NCBI RefSeq assembly: GCF_964340395.1
Contig: NC_135553.1
Location: 15,339,501-15,403,500, forward strand
Reading direction: 5' to 3'
Length of the DNA: 64,000 nt
DNA from: Glandiceps talaboti
Lineage: Eukaryota; Hemichordata; Enteropneusta; Spengelidae
The translations under genes were made by a program, and so were the position numbers. Each line of letters begins with the position of its first letter. Positions within the stretch are counted from its first letter, which is position 1. The notes under the pieces were generated by a model. The model was not told where the DNA came from. It worked only from the letters and a program-made list of their open reading frames with translations, and did no database searches. Shown here one piece after another: positions 44,941-58,732 of the stretch.

Positions 44941-45856
44941 CGATGCATGAACAAACACGTACGTCACACCATGATTATATCAATCCTGTTAACGCTGTCA
45001 TAGTAATTTTACCAATTTAAATTAAAAGAGAGACTTTTCTCTCCAATTTCCAGAAGTTCCGATTGCCCTATCTCATGCGGACACTTCGGTATTAATATTT
45101 TTCTGATCTTACACAAATAGGAAATAGGGCTAGTTATATACTTATTAAATGATTATAATGTGAGAATTGACTATATGATGAGAGCAATTTAAATATATGA
45201 CTCTTTTAATTTTCATCAAATACGTATTATCTTGGTAGAGTTTCGGATATTGGTGTTTGTTGAACAAAGTCTAAGATTACCAATGTCTAACTAACCTCTC
45301 AACGCGTAGGAAGCACTCACTCATTGTGAAAGTAGCTTAGACTGTTATGTCCTGTCCATATGTTGACTTACTGCGACTTTTCTGATTAGTCCATAAGGAC
45401 GAAGAAGGTATGGGATTCTCGGATCCGTTACAGTAATCACATGGTCATTTAAAAGGAAGATGGCGAACCTTATCGTCTTATGTCAAGTCATGTATTCTCT
45501 CTCAAAGTTACATCTCAGTTTACATCTGGTTATTAAAAGGACATTAGACATTACATTTACACTACGTTTTTTAATGATAAAATAAACGATCTTACAAATT
45601 ACACTTTTTACGACAGGAGTAGTATTAGTGGGAAGTTAATATATTGTCTTAATTATGGAAATAGTAAATAATTATTCTACTATGTTATCTTACTCTTATA
45701 GTTACAATCATGAAAAGTGACCGTACGTATTTTTCAAATAGAGAGAACAGATCTGTAGCAAAATTATGCCATTTTATTAGAATTCAATATGGCCGTCGAA
45801 TGGGAAAATTAAAAGTTATGTTGCTTCCTTGAAAACAAGACAATGTACCAATGGGG

Positions 45857-46190
<334 letters not shown>

Positions 46191-46393
46191 GTGTGATGGA
46201 AAAGAAATTCTGCCATCTTCGGAGAACATTGTGTTTAATTAACTCATGATCAACATTTCACATTGGTTTACAAACAACTTAAGATATTGTGCGGAGAGAA
46301 TACTGGCATTGTTTTAATTTTGCTTGAATTGCCAACGACAAATGTCTTATTGTGACCAGAATGAAAGGATGTCTAAGAAAATGTTAGGTCAGA

Positions 46394-46397
<4 letters not shown>

Positions 46398-46481
<84 letters not shown>

Positions 46482-46592
46482 CATGCATGCATGCACACAC
46501 ACACACACATACACACACACACACACACGCACACACGCAAATACACACACACACACACACACACGCACGCACGCACGCAAATACACACACAC
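46398..46592. repeat. (CA)n compound microsatellite
   Basis: CA with internal TGCA and CGCA blocks. Confidence 0.98.
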
Positions 46593-47189
46593 ATATGGAC
46601 GGACAGAATGAATCCCATCATCGCTCCTTTACCTCCCTTTGCTAGGGTAACAACAGATCTACTGTTTAATACACAAAACCGTTTACAACAGCGCCCCCTA
46701 TAGTAATAACTCGTAATTTAGAGGGAAGGACTTTTGACTATTTTTTGCACGAGATACCTCATAATTTAATGACAATAACGGAAGTAAAATACGTAAATCA
46801 TCACTTTATAATGGCATAAAATTATATGAATGCTGAAGTACTATATTCGTCTTCACTAAGTATAAACCTAAGAAATCAAACCAAAAAGATGAAAGTTCGA
46901 CAGCTTTGCAGATGGTTCTATGGGGGGGGGGGGGGTGTTTAAATATATTAATAGATTAATGAGTTAGCATTCTTGTTCTTGTTTAGGGCCTGGCTATTAA
47001 TTTGCCTATGAGTAATTCGAATAAGGTTAAATGCTGTTGTGAACCTTCCATGAAAACTTTTATTTATTCTATTCGCTCATTCACTCATTGATATGCACGG
47101 ATTGTCTAGAATATCTAAGGAGTAAATGTAGCAAAATATAAAGAATTCATTTCAATCCCAGTGTTTCTTGAGATATCATGTAGATATAC

Positions 47190-47209
47190 AAACACACACA
47201 CACACACAC

Positions 47210-47240
<31 letters not shown>

Positions 47241-47270
47241 CGCACGCACGCACGCACGCACGCACGTACG
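47190..47270. repeat. (CA)n-(CGCA)n microsatellite
   Basis: Preceded by TCTTGAGATATCATGTAGAT, the conserved leader. Confidence 0.97.
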
Positions 47271-48689
47271 GAATGACACACAGAATTCCATAACCCCTAT
47301 ACTCTCTACACACTATGAATGCCAAAATTTGGTGATTTCGATAGTGTTTTTAAGTGAACATGTAAGTTACATGTGTTATGATAATGTACGACTGCAAAGA
47401 CCAAGCACCAAGTTTGACTGTTTGACCTTGACGATCAAGGTCAAAGGTCGAGTTCCACGATAAAGGTCGACCTTCGAATTCATAACAAGGATGTAGACAT
47501 TTGAATCAAGTCACACACAAGTCGAGAGTTATGGGGCAAAATGTTATTTTTTGGACAAAATATGTTTGTTAACTCAGTTGTTTCAAGACAGTCAGAAAAC
47601 AAAGTGAATTGCAACATTCCTCACTGCAATCTTAGCTTCTCCACTGACTGTATATGATGCAATAGTACCTGATATTTGTGTCACGTTTATGAGGAAAATC
47701 GCTCATGCATGCATGTGGTAAATATGTGGTAGTGCACAGACCAAGAAGTTGGGCATTTGACCTTGAAAAAATAACGTAATTGTGACGTGGAAAGTTGTCA
47801 AATATGAGTACGAAAATAGCGTAGTACACATAACAAGTTTCATTCTTTGTTTCAATTACACATTCTGCATTAAATTAGATTACGCCAATAGTATGTATGT
47901 GGCCTAAGTTGTATGTTATGAACAAATTTCAAAATCAAAACTGCAAACATTTCTGTTCCTTCTAAAAAGAGATGTGTGAACCAAATTTCATTAAAATAAT
48001 TTGAGATATCGTGTTTACAAACAGTTGAACACACGCACGCACACGCACACGCACACGCACACACAAACGTGTCCACACGTACATATATCTACGGATGTGC
48101 AGCATTTCATTGTATGTACAAAGACAAAAGACAACGGAAACGTATACACATACAAATTAACAAATATGTCCTATATCATACGTACACTGACATCACGACT
48201 GATAGCTTAGTGGATACCGTACCATCAAGGTGAATCATCCATCGATAAGGATAGCACAGTCACTACATTCGTGTGATTTATACCGCCAAAAGATAACATA
48301 GCTAAATATATAACCGAAAATGGCACCGAAATAGTCACCATCTCATCTTTACGCCATATACTGACGTCATCGATTCGATTAATGAATGATATGACTGAAT
48401 TCCAACGGGGCAAAACACGGAAACTGTTCGCTGATGACGTCACAACGACGTAAGATGCCTCTAAATGTGTAAACAAGGTCACAATGTAATGATGAATTTT
48501 GACAACGAGATAGTTAAAAATAAAAACTATGCTATTTCTCTGTTTCACGTATATAACATTATCGAACACGGCCTGTTCGGAAAATAACGTCGCGTTTCGA
48601 ACTTACAATTCCAAGTTCCTTTCTAAAGATAAACATTTATATCGCTGAATTAACATTATTATAACAGATAAATCATTATATTTTAATAT

Positions 48690-48707
48690 ATGTGTGTGTT
48701 TGTGTTT

Positions 48708-48744
<37 letters not shown>

Positions 48745-48763
48745 CGTATATATATATATATAG

Positions 48764-48829
<66 letters not shown>

Positions 48830-48872
48830 GGTGTGTGCGTATGCGTATGTGTGCGTATGCGTATGTGTGCAT
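48690..48872. repeat. (GT)n-(TA)n-(GT)n microsatellite
   Basis: A (TA)n core about 40 bp long between two GT blocks. Confidence 0.97.
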
Positions 48873-49578
48873 GCTTATTTTTAACCAGAGCTTATTTTAA
48901 TTAAAATAATGTTGAATCAATGGCGACGTTATGAATCGAAATGTTCCTCAGGTATTATATATGCATTTGCTATACTTTAGTTACATACGACAACTGGTGA
49001 GTATCACTCAGAATGTCTTAGTTGGTTGCTTAGATGAACTCATAGATAGTTGATTGACAGAGACATGAATGTTCACTATATCTCTGTACATGTGGGATCA
49101 AAACAGCTGATTTCATCACTTTTCATGAAGCAATTTGCAAAGTCCTGGGAATGCAATCATATTGCTTTGTTGAATGCATGTACATGTGATAGGTGTCCCT
49201 AGCACAGTGTCTGTCACTGAAATACGTTAAACTTTGCTGCTGATGACCGGTGAGATAAACCATCCGTGCCTGTGTATATACACACACTTTATGTGGTCAG
49301 ACGCGAGAAATCCCACAGCGGAGTTGAGAAATAGCATGTAGTTTGAAATGCTAATGGGGTTTTGCGATTTGAACACAGAATGTTCAATGTAAAAAATAAC
49401 TCTCTGAGGGAACGAGAAAATAAATTTGTCAAATGAGCTGTCTAAATCACGGATTAGATTCAGAATCTCTTCCCACACAAGACATATAGAAGTGACAATC
49501 TGTTTCTCATACGTCAAGATCTGATCACGTGACAATCCAGCCATGATAAAGACTGATACTTGTATCTGCCGCTTACCT

Positions 49579-49791
<213 letters not shown>

Positions 49792-50300
49792 ATTAAATTG
49801 AGTAAAACTGAATTCATTCTTTTCACATTAAGGTAGCAGCTGTATTGCAGGATGCATTTCGCGGATACATTTCCCGGGAAATCAAGGTTCTTCAATTCTC
49901 TCCAAAAATTGCGATATGAAAGCTTGTTCCTTGCCTTTTTGAAATAATGAAAAGAAATTTCGGGTACAACGTCTTGGTTTCGAATAAATCGTCAAAATTT
50001 GAATTTTCCCATATAGTTGACAAAGGCCACATTGGCTGCTACTTTCAAAAATGTGTACGGTGACCCCAGAATATTGATTTATATGAGAATAGGTTGGAGT
50101 TTTCTTGAACAGTAACAGTAGAATCCTAATAAGTTTATTTCAGAGGCGAGGTCTAGCTTGAAAGAAAGAAAACAATATCCCATACAAAAACGGGATACAC
50201 AATAAATTTAAATACGTAATTTTTTAAGCACCCCTCTCCCTCTTGCGGACACTGCCATGTGGGGACAGGATGTATTTTATTAGGCTCCGCCCCCCCCAAG

Positions 50301-50425
<125 letters not shown>

Positions 50426-50746
50426 ACAATCAATGGCCGATTTCATTCAAAGTTGGCACAAAGGTGACATAACATAGGAGCCATGTACACGTCACTTTCT
50501 TTCATAAAATTATCAAATTGGACCGAATGGGGGACTAGCCCATTACTCAAAAAACTCAAAAAACGCAATTCTTCAAATTGTCTATGCCATTTCGGTGTTA
50601 AATCAAATATGTGTATAGTAGCCCAGGAACTGTAACATATGGCGACGTAACTCTCTACTCATATTTTTGTAACGCATGGCCTATCTGTCGGATTCATCAC
50701 ATTTTAATATTCAGTAAGGGTCAATTGTCGAATAGAATCTCAATTT

Positions 50747-50783
<37 letters not shown>

Positions 50784-51357
50784 CATATTTAGTAGAGAAC
50801 ACACAAACACAGTATCTTTATATAATAATAGAACACACGGTCACGGCATTATTATAGATATAAAATTAATCGCCAGCATATTTATTTTCAGTCACACATC
50901 CAATACAACAACGTCTCCATGTGTAGAAAAAAGAAAAAGACATCGAACTCTACAACTTTGATTGACTAATGAAATACACGTACCTTTGTATTTAAAGGAA
51001 TGTAAATAAAACAACACGTTATGTTTACAATTGATTTAATTTACTTGTACTGAACTGTCGATGTAAAATTAAAACTGACACACAGAACGGAATGTGTTCA
51101 CCATCAAAAAGGAGTCAAAGTTGCGGGAAACAGAAAATCAACAATTTTTAATAAATAAGTCGTTTACAATACAAGTATAATACAAACATTAAATACAGTT
51201 TCATACCAATAATTATTACATTGTTTACTTTCGTCACGAGGGGAAGAGTGCATTGATGACGGCACAGATTAAAATACTTAGTGAAAAATATATGTCACTA
51301 AAAACTGGAGGTAACGTCTAAATTTTCATCTTTGGATAAGGTATTATTTGAATCGTC

Positions 51358-51715
51358 ATAATGACAGTTGTCATAACGACAGCGACTACAGATTGTCATA
51401 GCAATTTTCGTCATAACGACAATGACTACAGATGGTCATAGCTAGCAACAGTTGTCATAACAGCGACTACTGATGGTGACAGCAAATGTCGTCACAACGA
51501 CAGCAGATGTCATAGCAACTATCATCATAGCGACAACTACATATGGCCATTGCAACTGTCGTCAAAACAACAACGGTTACGGATGGTCATAGCAACTGTC
51601 GTCACAACGACAACTACAAATGGTCATAGCAACAGTCGTCACAACGACAACAATTACAGATGATGATAGCAACTGTCGTCATAACAACGATTACAGATAG
51701 TCATTGCAACTTGGC
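51358..51715. repeat. Minisatellite, about 40-45-bp unit
   Basis: About eight imperfect units built from GTCATAGCAACTGTCGTCAC, AACGACAAC and TACAGATG. Intergenic between the TARP-like and protease genes. Confidence 0.85.
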
Positions 51716-52452
51716 CAATCAAATACTAAGCGTTTCCTATACGTTTTGCACACGTAATTAACCACATACATCCATCTAGATCTATTCAAGCACTCCCCTT
51801 CATAATACCCATTCATTTATTAAACGAAAGTTCTCTGTTGTATCATTGGGAAGTGCCTGATTCGTATACCTATATATATTCTAGATACTAGAATATAATA
51901 TTACATACTGACAATTAATTACAACCGTCCAACATTTCGTGTGGGAACGATTCCTTTACTATAATACATAATAAAAGTTACTGGGATACATACGTCAAAT
52001 TTAACGTGTATGATGACATCACAATCTATATACCATATGCAAAACTAGTCAACTGCTATGCGTTATTAAACTGCTTTTCTTTATTTTGTCTAGCTCTTGT
52101 TATTTTCACTCTCAGCACCAAGATGTTTTAGCTGCACTGCACACGTACAAAAATATGGCGGTGTTTTCCTTTCTCACTCTTAACAGTGTATAAAATTCAT
52201 GCCAATGCGATACATATATATAATCCAACATATTACAAACTTTGTTAAAATACGCCAAAGTCTATGTAAAACCCTACAATCTTCCCCTTTAATAAAAGCC
52301 ATCTCTACTTAAAGTTGACTCGTTTCACATATTTAAACCGAGGTTTCGAAATGGAATTTCCTCAATTATGCCGATTTCAAGAGTAACAATTTCTAATTGT
52401 TTAGGGTAACGTCGGCTGCAATGAAATATTTTAATACAGAAGGGAAACATTG

Positions 52453-52497
52453 GGTGGTGGTGGTGGTGGGGGGGGGGGTGGGGTGGGGGGGGGGTGT
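52453..52497. repeat. G-rich tract, possible G-quadruplex
   Basis: GGT repeats followed by long G runs separated by single T on the plus strand. Confidence 0.85.
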
Positions 52498-53961
52498 CCC
52501 AAGAAAGCATAAGCCACAATTGTGCGTTTGATTTCTCGTTCTTCATTCCATAAACTTTAAGGTGCTATTTCCAATGCCTTTATGCATATAACGAATATCC
52601 CCCATGCAAAGATTCCACGGACGTCGACGTGTACCTGAAAGCGAGGGTCTTGGCCTCCTTAAGTCGCCGTGAGATTGTTCCTTTGACAGGTTTGCTACAG
52701 CCAGCTACCATGATATGAAATAGCAAAGTTATGAACGCAATCGCAGTTTCTTGCGATTTTAGTATACATCCATTCCTTTTTATTTCCTTAACCTTAACTG
52801 TCATAAAGGTATAAAAACGTATGCTACAAATGGACACCGACATATCTTGGATAAAGTGTATGGGTTAGGAAACACAAATAATACGATGGAAGTCAGCAGC
52901 CTCGCTTTCAGCTGAAAACGTAACTTCCGGTTTCATTTTGCAAACTTGTGGATTTGTTTATTGTAATCATAGGTCATTAATTGTGAATTTCATCTGAAAT
53001 TAAAACGATTCGTTACAACCTTTCTAAGTGGAAGCTTTGTTTAACTGATTTTCAATCTTCTGAAATTTCACGAAACAAGTTTGTGTTGGTCTTTCAAACT
53101 ATGTAGCCACGTGTCTGCGTCTTCTGCTCATAAAACCTGAAACGAATCTAATATGAGCTAGTAATTTTGGATGGACATTTATAGAAACTATGTAAACAAC
53201 AAATGGCAAAATATTTCAGATGTTATGTTAAAAATGAGTAATCATGGTGAACTTAGAAAATATCAGTTCAGTATGAGAATGGAACCTTTTCGTCAAGTGA
53301 GCTGCGTAATTCTTTGGCCTCAAATAAATGGTTTGTGTTATCAGACAAAATGCCACTTTTAAACTACATATAATACATAATTGTTTAATTGTTACGCCTG
53401 GGTCGAGGATGGGCCACCTATAAAAATATATTAGTATTACAAAAGATCATAGTATTGATAATATGAAACAGGAATATCTCTAGATTTAGTTGAGCCAAAC
53501 GTGCCTGCCTTGTGTAACGAATTTTAGACCTTCTAGGGAGTAACGGGACAATGTATAATAATCAATGTTATCAAAACTGACGTCATTTCTTTGATCTTGT
53601 CTTGAGTACGATGACCATCCACCTTTTCAGTCCAAATGTCTTACAATTTTTCCATAGCTCATGACGTCATAACTTTAGTTATTACAAAATCGGTGCAGTC
53701 TTGTAGTTGCGATTGTTGTTCATTTGCTTCTGATAAAACGCTCCCACATAAGTGTCGTTGGCCATTTCTTTTCTGGGGGGGGGGGCATATTCTTACTGGT
53801 AATGACAAAATCACCTGGTCTTTAGTTTCAACGGAATTCTAATGACTGAGAGTAACCAGTAACAAATATCTAAAGATAGATCGTAATGATCGAAGAAAAC
53901 AAACTAAACGTACCCTGGTTGGAAAGTTACATTTCAAAGTGAGCTAGACTATTATGCTAGC

Positions 53962-53967
53962 TTTATT
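53962..53967 (-). promoter_or_regulatory. Candidate polyadenylation signal of the TARP-like gene
   Basis: AATAAA on the minus strand, about 490 bases after the stop codon. A reasonable 3' UTR length, but other AATAAA hexamers would occur by chance in DNA this AT-rich. Confidence 0.3.
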
Positions 53968-54149
53968 TAGATAAAATCAATTTATCTGTTGTCTTTCTTA
54001 TCAACGAATACATTTTCTAACGATATCTCACGGACGATCTGCTCTTCAATATACGTATTATGTATATTTTTTTCCAAGGATGGATAGAGCGATCTCCTCA
54101 CATCATTATAAATAACTCCCTAGAACCATCAATAGTTCTCATTGCCTAT

Positions 54150-54270
54150 TTCCAGTTCAGATGTGCATACTGCAGACTACCCATTTGTCTTGATAATTGC
54201 CACAGTTTCCATGGTTACAAACATGCAACGTATTGCTATAAAGAAGCTCTCTTGTGTGCTTCGACTTCAA
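54150..54270 (+). pseudogene. Possible fragment of a cysteine-rich transposase C-terminus
   Basis: The plus-strand frame reads RCAYCRLPICLDNCHSFHGY, a CxxC-PxC-C-H pattern reminiscent of the cysteine-rich end of piggyBac-type transposases. Only one short block, with no other piggyBac words nearby, just downstream of the TARP-like stop codon. Weak. Confidence 0.25.
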
Positions 54271-54456
54271 ATAGAGTAGTGAAGGTCAGGTATAGGTTGG
54301 CGTTCTCATCCGTATTCGACATGTAGCCCTATTTCCGACCACAATCTTCTCCGTAGAATCCTGCATGGTTCCCCTTATTGCTTGGTGTCAGTCCAATGAC
54401 TATTGAACATATCAGGTAAAATGTGTTTCTCTTCAAATTAAAACCCCTGAAATGTT

Positions 54457-54965
54457 TCACACGGGCGTTGTCTTCCGGATAGTTTCAAATGTACGAGGGC
54501 GTGAGTTGCGACCACCGATCTTTGACATCGAAATTTTGGGCGAATATTTATGTTCCGTAGAATTTAATAAACTCATAGAGATGTCTGTAGGGTTATCTGT
54601 TGTCAAGTTGCAGCTATGTAATTCCGATGCGCTGTAATCTATTTGATTGTGAGTCAATGCTTGGCACAAATCTTGCGACTTACTACCAGACCACGACCTT
54701 TGTCTTAACCTCGGATATTCATCTAGATGGTTCCTCGATTCTGCTTGTTTCTTGATCATGTGTCTGTGCCGTGATATGTAAAGGTAAATCAACAGAACAC
54801 CGGCCAACTCGGTCATAATGAATGACGAAACGGCTAAAAAGAACGACCAGCTATATTGGTAAAAGAATTTTTGATCCGAGTACGCACTTTCCGGACGTGT
54901 TTTGCTGCCGTACTCGTCGCTCACTCCAGAGATGTAGATAAGCAAACCGACGATGCTGCATAAAC
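54457..54965 (-). CDS. TARP-like gene, last exon with PDZ ligand
   Basis: Acceptor TTCAG at 54966-54970; codes [13 protein letters not shown], an extracellular loop, helix 4 and a cytoplasmic tail of about 110 residues. The tail has [15 protein letters not shown] (comparable to the phosphorylated Arg/Ser region of TARPs), TDISMSLLN (compare TDISM in gamma-3/4) and ends RKTTPV with TGA at 54459-54457. Confidence 0.93.
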
Positions 54966-57900
54966 CTGAAGATTACAAGAAATAAGTAAATTAGGTATGT
55001 TACTGACTGAACAGGCTGTCTTCTTCTGAAGAAATGACCACCCAAGAAAATGAAATGAACGGCTGCTTTACATCTGATAGCTTGCACTATACTGGAAGTA
55101 CTATAATTTCATTTGATAATACAATCTAAAGCTTGAATATAAGTTTGAGCTATGTCATGTCTACATTTGCGGTCCGTGCCAACAACACATTTGTCTGATA
55201 GTAGTTTCCAATAAGCAGAGTTATTCACAAACAGGGAGAGAAACAGATACTAAAGAAAAAGAGAAACAGGTGAGATCACAGACACGACCCAAAAGACAGT
55301 AAATTGACTTTCATCAACGGTTAGCAATGATGGACAGGGTATACCTTTAAGAGAACCATCCTTTCAAGGACAAAGTATTTATTTCCTAAATGTTGCACAA
55401 CTTTCATTACTTTATGCCGTATTTTAGGCCACCTGCCCATAGTACACAAATACATTAGCATTTAGGGACCGAGCATGTATGGAATGTAGAGATATTTTGA
55501 TTAGAAGTATCTAAACAAAGACTTACTACATATAGGTAGATACAGATACAGAAATGATCTAATGTCTGTTCAGACTTTTATTCTGTGTTGACATTAACCG
55601 TGTTCATTTATCCAAAGATGGGCGATTCCACTAAATACTAGGGCAAGAATTCTTTCCTAGTTCATTCGTATGTTTTATAAATATAAATGATATTCAATTC
55701 TAATAAAGCTCTGACTTCGAATATCGTGAAATTTACGTAGGCTATCTTTGAGTTCTAGCACACATTTCTACCATCATTCATGTAATAAACATCTAAATAT
55801 TCCTCAAAGCTACATGTACTTAGTCTATACGTGTTCAAATGTTAATACTGTCAAAAGCATTAAACATTTGAACCTGTCACCGGCCGGGTAAAAATAACTA
55901 CATTGTGTCCGACACACCAACCCTTTGTGGCCAAAGGAATCACCACAAACTTTACCGAAATGAAGATATAAGTATGCTAATATAGTCAAGGTATTTTGTG
56001 TGAATATCGAAGGTCGAAGGTTCCAGCTGTTTAGAATTATGCATTTATATTTACTGTAGAAATATATTTTGAAAGTTGACGATATAAAAAGTATTTAGTT
56101 TCCTGACCAAGGATTTCAGTTGGAAAATTACTTCTAAATTTGACCAAGGCCAAGGATTTCAGTTGAAAAATTACTTCTAAATTTGACCTTTTTATAATTG
56201 TTACCGAATTTGAGGTAAAGCAAGTATACCTGAGCATTTGTAACATAACACAACGTGTCAATTTTCGTTTGCCAAACAACCAAACATTACTGAGTCTAGA
56301 CTAAGGGTGGCCCTCCTTTCCTATTTCCAGAATGTCTTTAATTGAGTGGCAGAATTTGTTCAACACTTTGTTCGAGCGATCATTATCGTTCAACTCGTGG
56401 ATTTCCTTTATATTTTCAGTAAATCCACTGTTATATCATACCTATTGATATGCTATTAATATCAAAGTATCGGATGCCCCCAGGTCCTGCTAATGTTGCC
56501 TCCAAGGCACGACCCGTCTTCTTATCAAGAAACTGGTTTACGCTCTTCAGACATGACTGTGTAAAAAAATGCTTGATGACTAACTTAACTGTATCTTTGG
56601 GAGGCGTTCTACATAAGAGATTCGTCATTACAATAAAGGGCATTAGTAGAAATAAATTTTTTTGAATTATGGTTTCCTGTGTGACTTTACACAAATACAT
56701 TTACGATGACTAAAAAAATGATGTTAAATCCAATACCTGCTAGGACGGATAATACTCCGGCGACGACAGAAAGATGGATTTTATTCTTCTTGGAGTGGCC
56801 TAAAAAATACGTGATCATCGCCAAAGACTGTAAGACCAGGGAAAGGATGGGAAAGGCACTTGATGCTCTCACAATAGCTGTCAAAAAATTCAAACATTTA
56901 GAAGGATTATTCAAGCTAATAAATATGAATAGAACACATGATATATATATAGCTTAAACGAACGCTAACATCATACACATAAGTATGGCAGATTTGAAAC
57001 TAGAACACTTATACACTGAACGTTACAATATATTGTCATACACATCGATAAATATTGAATATTTGAAAGTAGAACACGTATACACTGAACGTTAAGGTCA
57101 TACACATTGGTAAGTATGGCAGATTTGAAAGTAGAACACTTATTCACTGAACGTTAACGTCATACACATTGATAAGTGTGGCAGATTTGAAGTAGAACAC
57201 ATATACTGAACGTTAATGTCATTGGTAAGTTTGGCAAATTTCAAACTAGAACACTCATACACTGATTGGTAAGTATGGCAGATTTGAAAGTAGAATCTCA
57301 CTGTTCTAAGGTTAACATTGTACACATTGATGTATAAACGCTCAACAAGATATATGCGACACTGAGGAAGCAGGAATTTATGTCCGTATCGTCATACTAG
57401 ATAAGCATTAACACTTAATTTGTAATTTGTTACTTTGTGAGTTCCATAGGGGTAATAAAAACAATTTTACGTGTGGAATTTGTAAGAAACAAATTGGTGG
57501 ATTGAAATGTCAAAAGTCAACATGGTCATAATACATGCGGACATTGCGTATTTGCCCCAGATTCTTGCGACAGTTATATAGTGATAAATCAGTGCTTTTT
57601 TTCATCTGGATTGCTGTGATAGGACGATAGACACAGAGACGGCGATATATCTATAAGCTGTCAAAGAAATTCCACTGAAATCATCCACATCCAAGCACTC
57701 TTCTAAAAATTACATACGTTAACCGACATCTGATCGGAATATTGATGAGCCCATCTAATCTATTGATAGCAGTCACACTGCCACGAGTTGGACGCTAAAA
57801 TTTACATATCATCAGAGAAAACATGATATCAACGTTATATTTTTATTTGATATTTTTTTTTTCAATAATGTATTGAAATATTAAAGTCACTCGTTATCTT

Positions 57901-58573
57901 GGTCTTTTGGGAGTATTCCGAAAATATAAAGCCATCAATTCATAATTAACCTAACTCAAATCTATCATATTAACATTAATATTTATATTTATTATATATA
58001 TGCAATCATTTTAAACATATTTATGTAGGAGGATTGTAGTATTAACTACCTACGCCCAGAAACCAATCTCAGTTGATTTCTTGACAGTCATTTACGACAG
58101 TATTATGCTAACCCGCTCCAGATTATTTAGATACAGCATCGACAAAAAATATGATATTGATTTATCAACTACTGACAGTCGTCGACCTTTTCCTTCAATA
58201 ATGCATTTTGCTTGATCCTTGAATATGATCACGTACGTAATTTGTCAACACACTGTCAAACTGCATAAAAGCGGTTATACAGTGCCAAATAATCAAACAA
58301 GACATTTATTGCATTTTTATGACGATACTTCAAGAAGAGACTCCGATAGACAGTCGACATCTTAATCTGTTTTTAATGGATTTTGAATTCGGACCATGCC
58401 TTGAATACTTATGGAAGTTCTCGAATTCATACACAGTAGTGTATATGGTGCATTTACAATGTACTTCCTACTTTACTTTTACCGTCCTCGCATTATAAGC
58501 ACTTTTCATTAGTTAGTTAATATGTCCATGGTCCGCACCAGACAACAACCGTGCCTTACTTTATGCTCTATGC

Positions 58574-58660
<87 letters not shown>

Positions 58661-58677
58661 GTCTGTGTCTTTTGTAT

Positions 58678-58732
<55 letters not shown>

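Noticed and set aside
49229-49260. CTGATGACCGGTGAGATAAAC, hammerhead-like
   Set aside because: The 3' core reads ATAAAC rather than GAAAC and stem II does not close.
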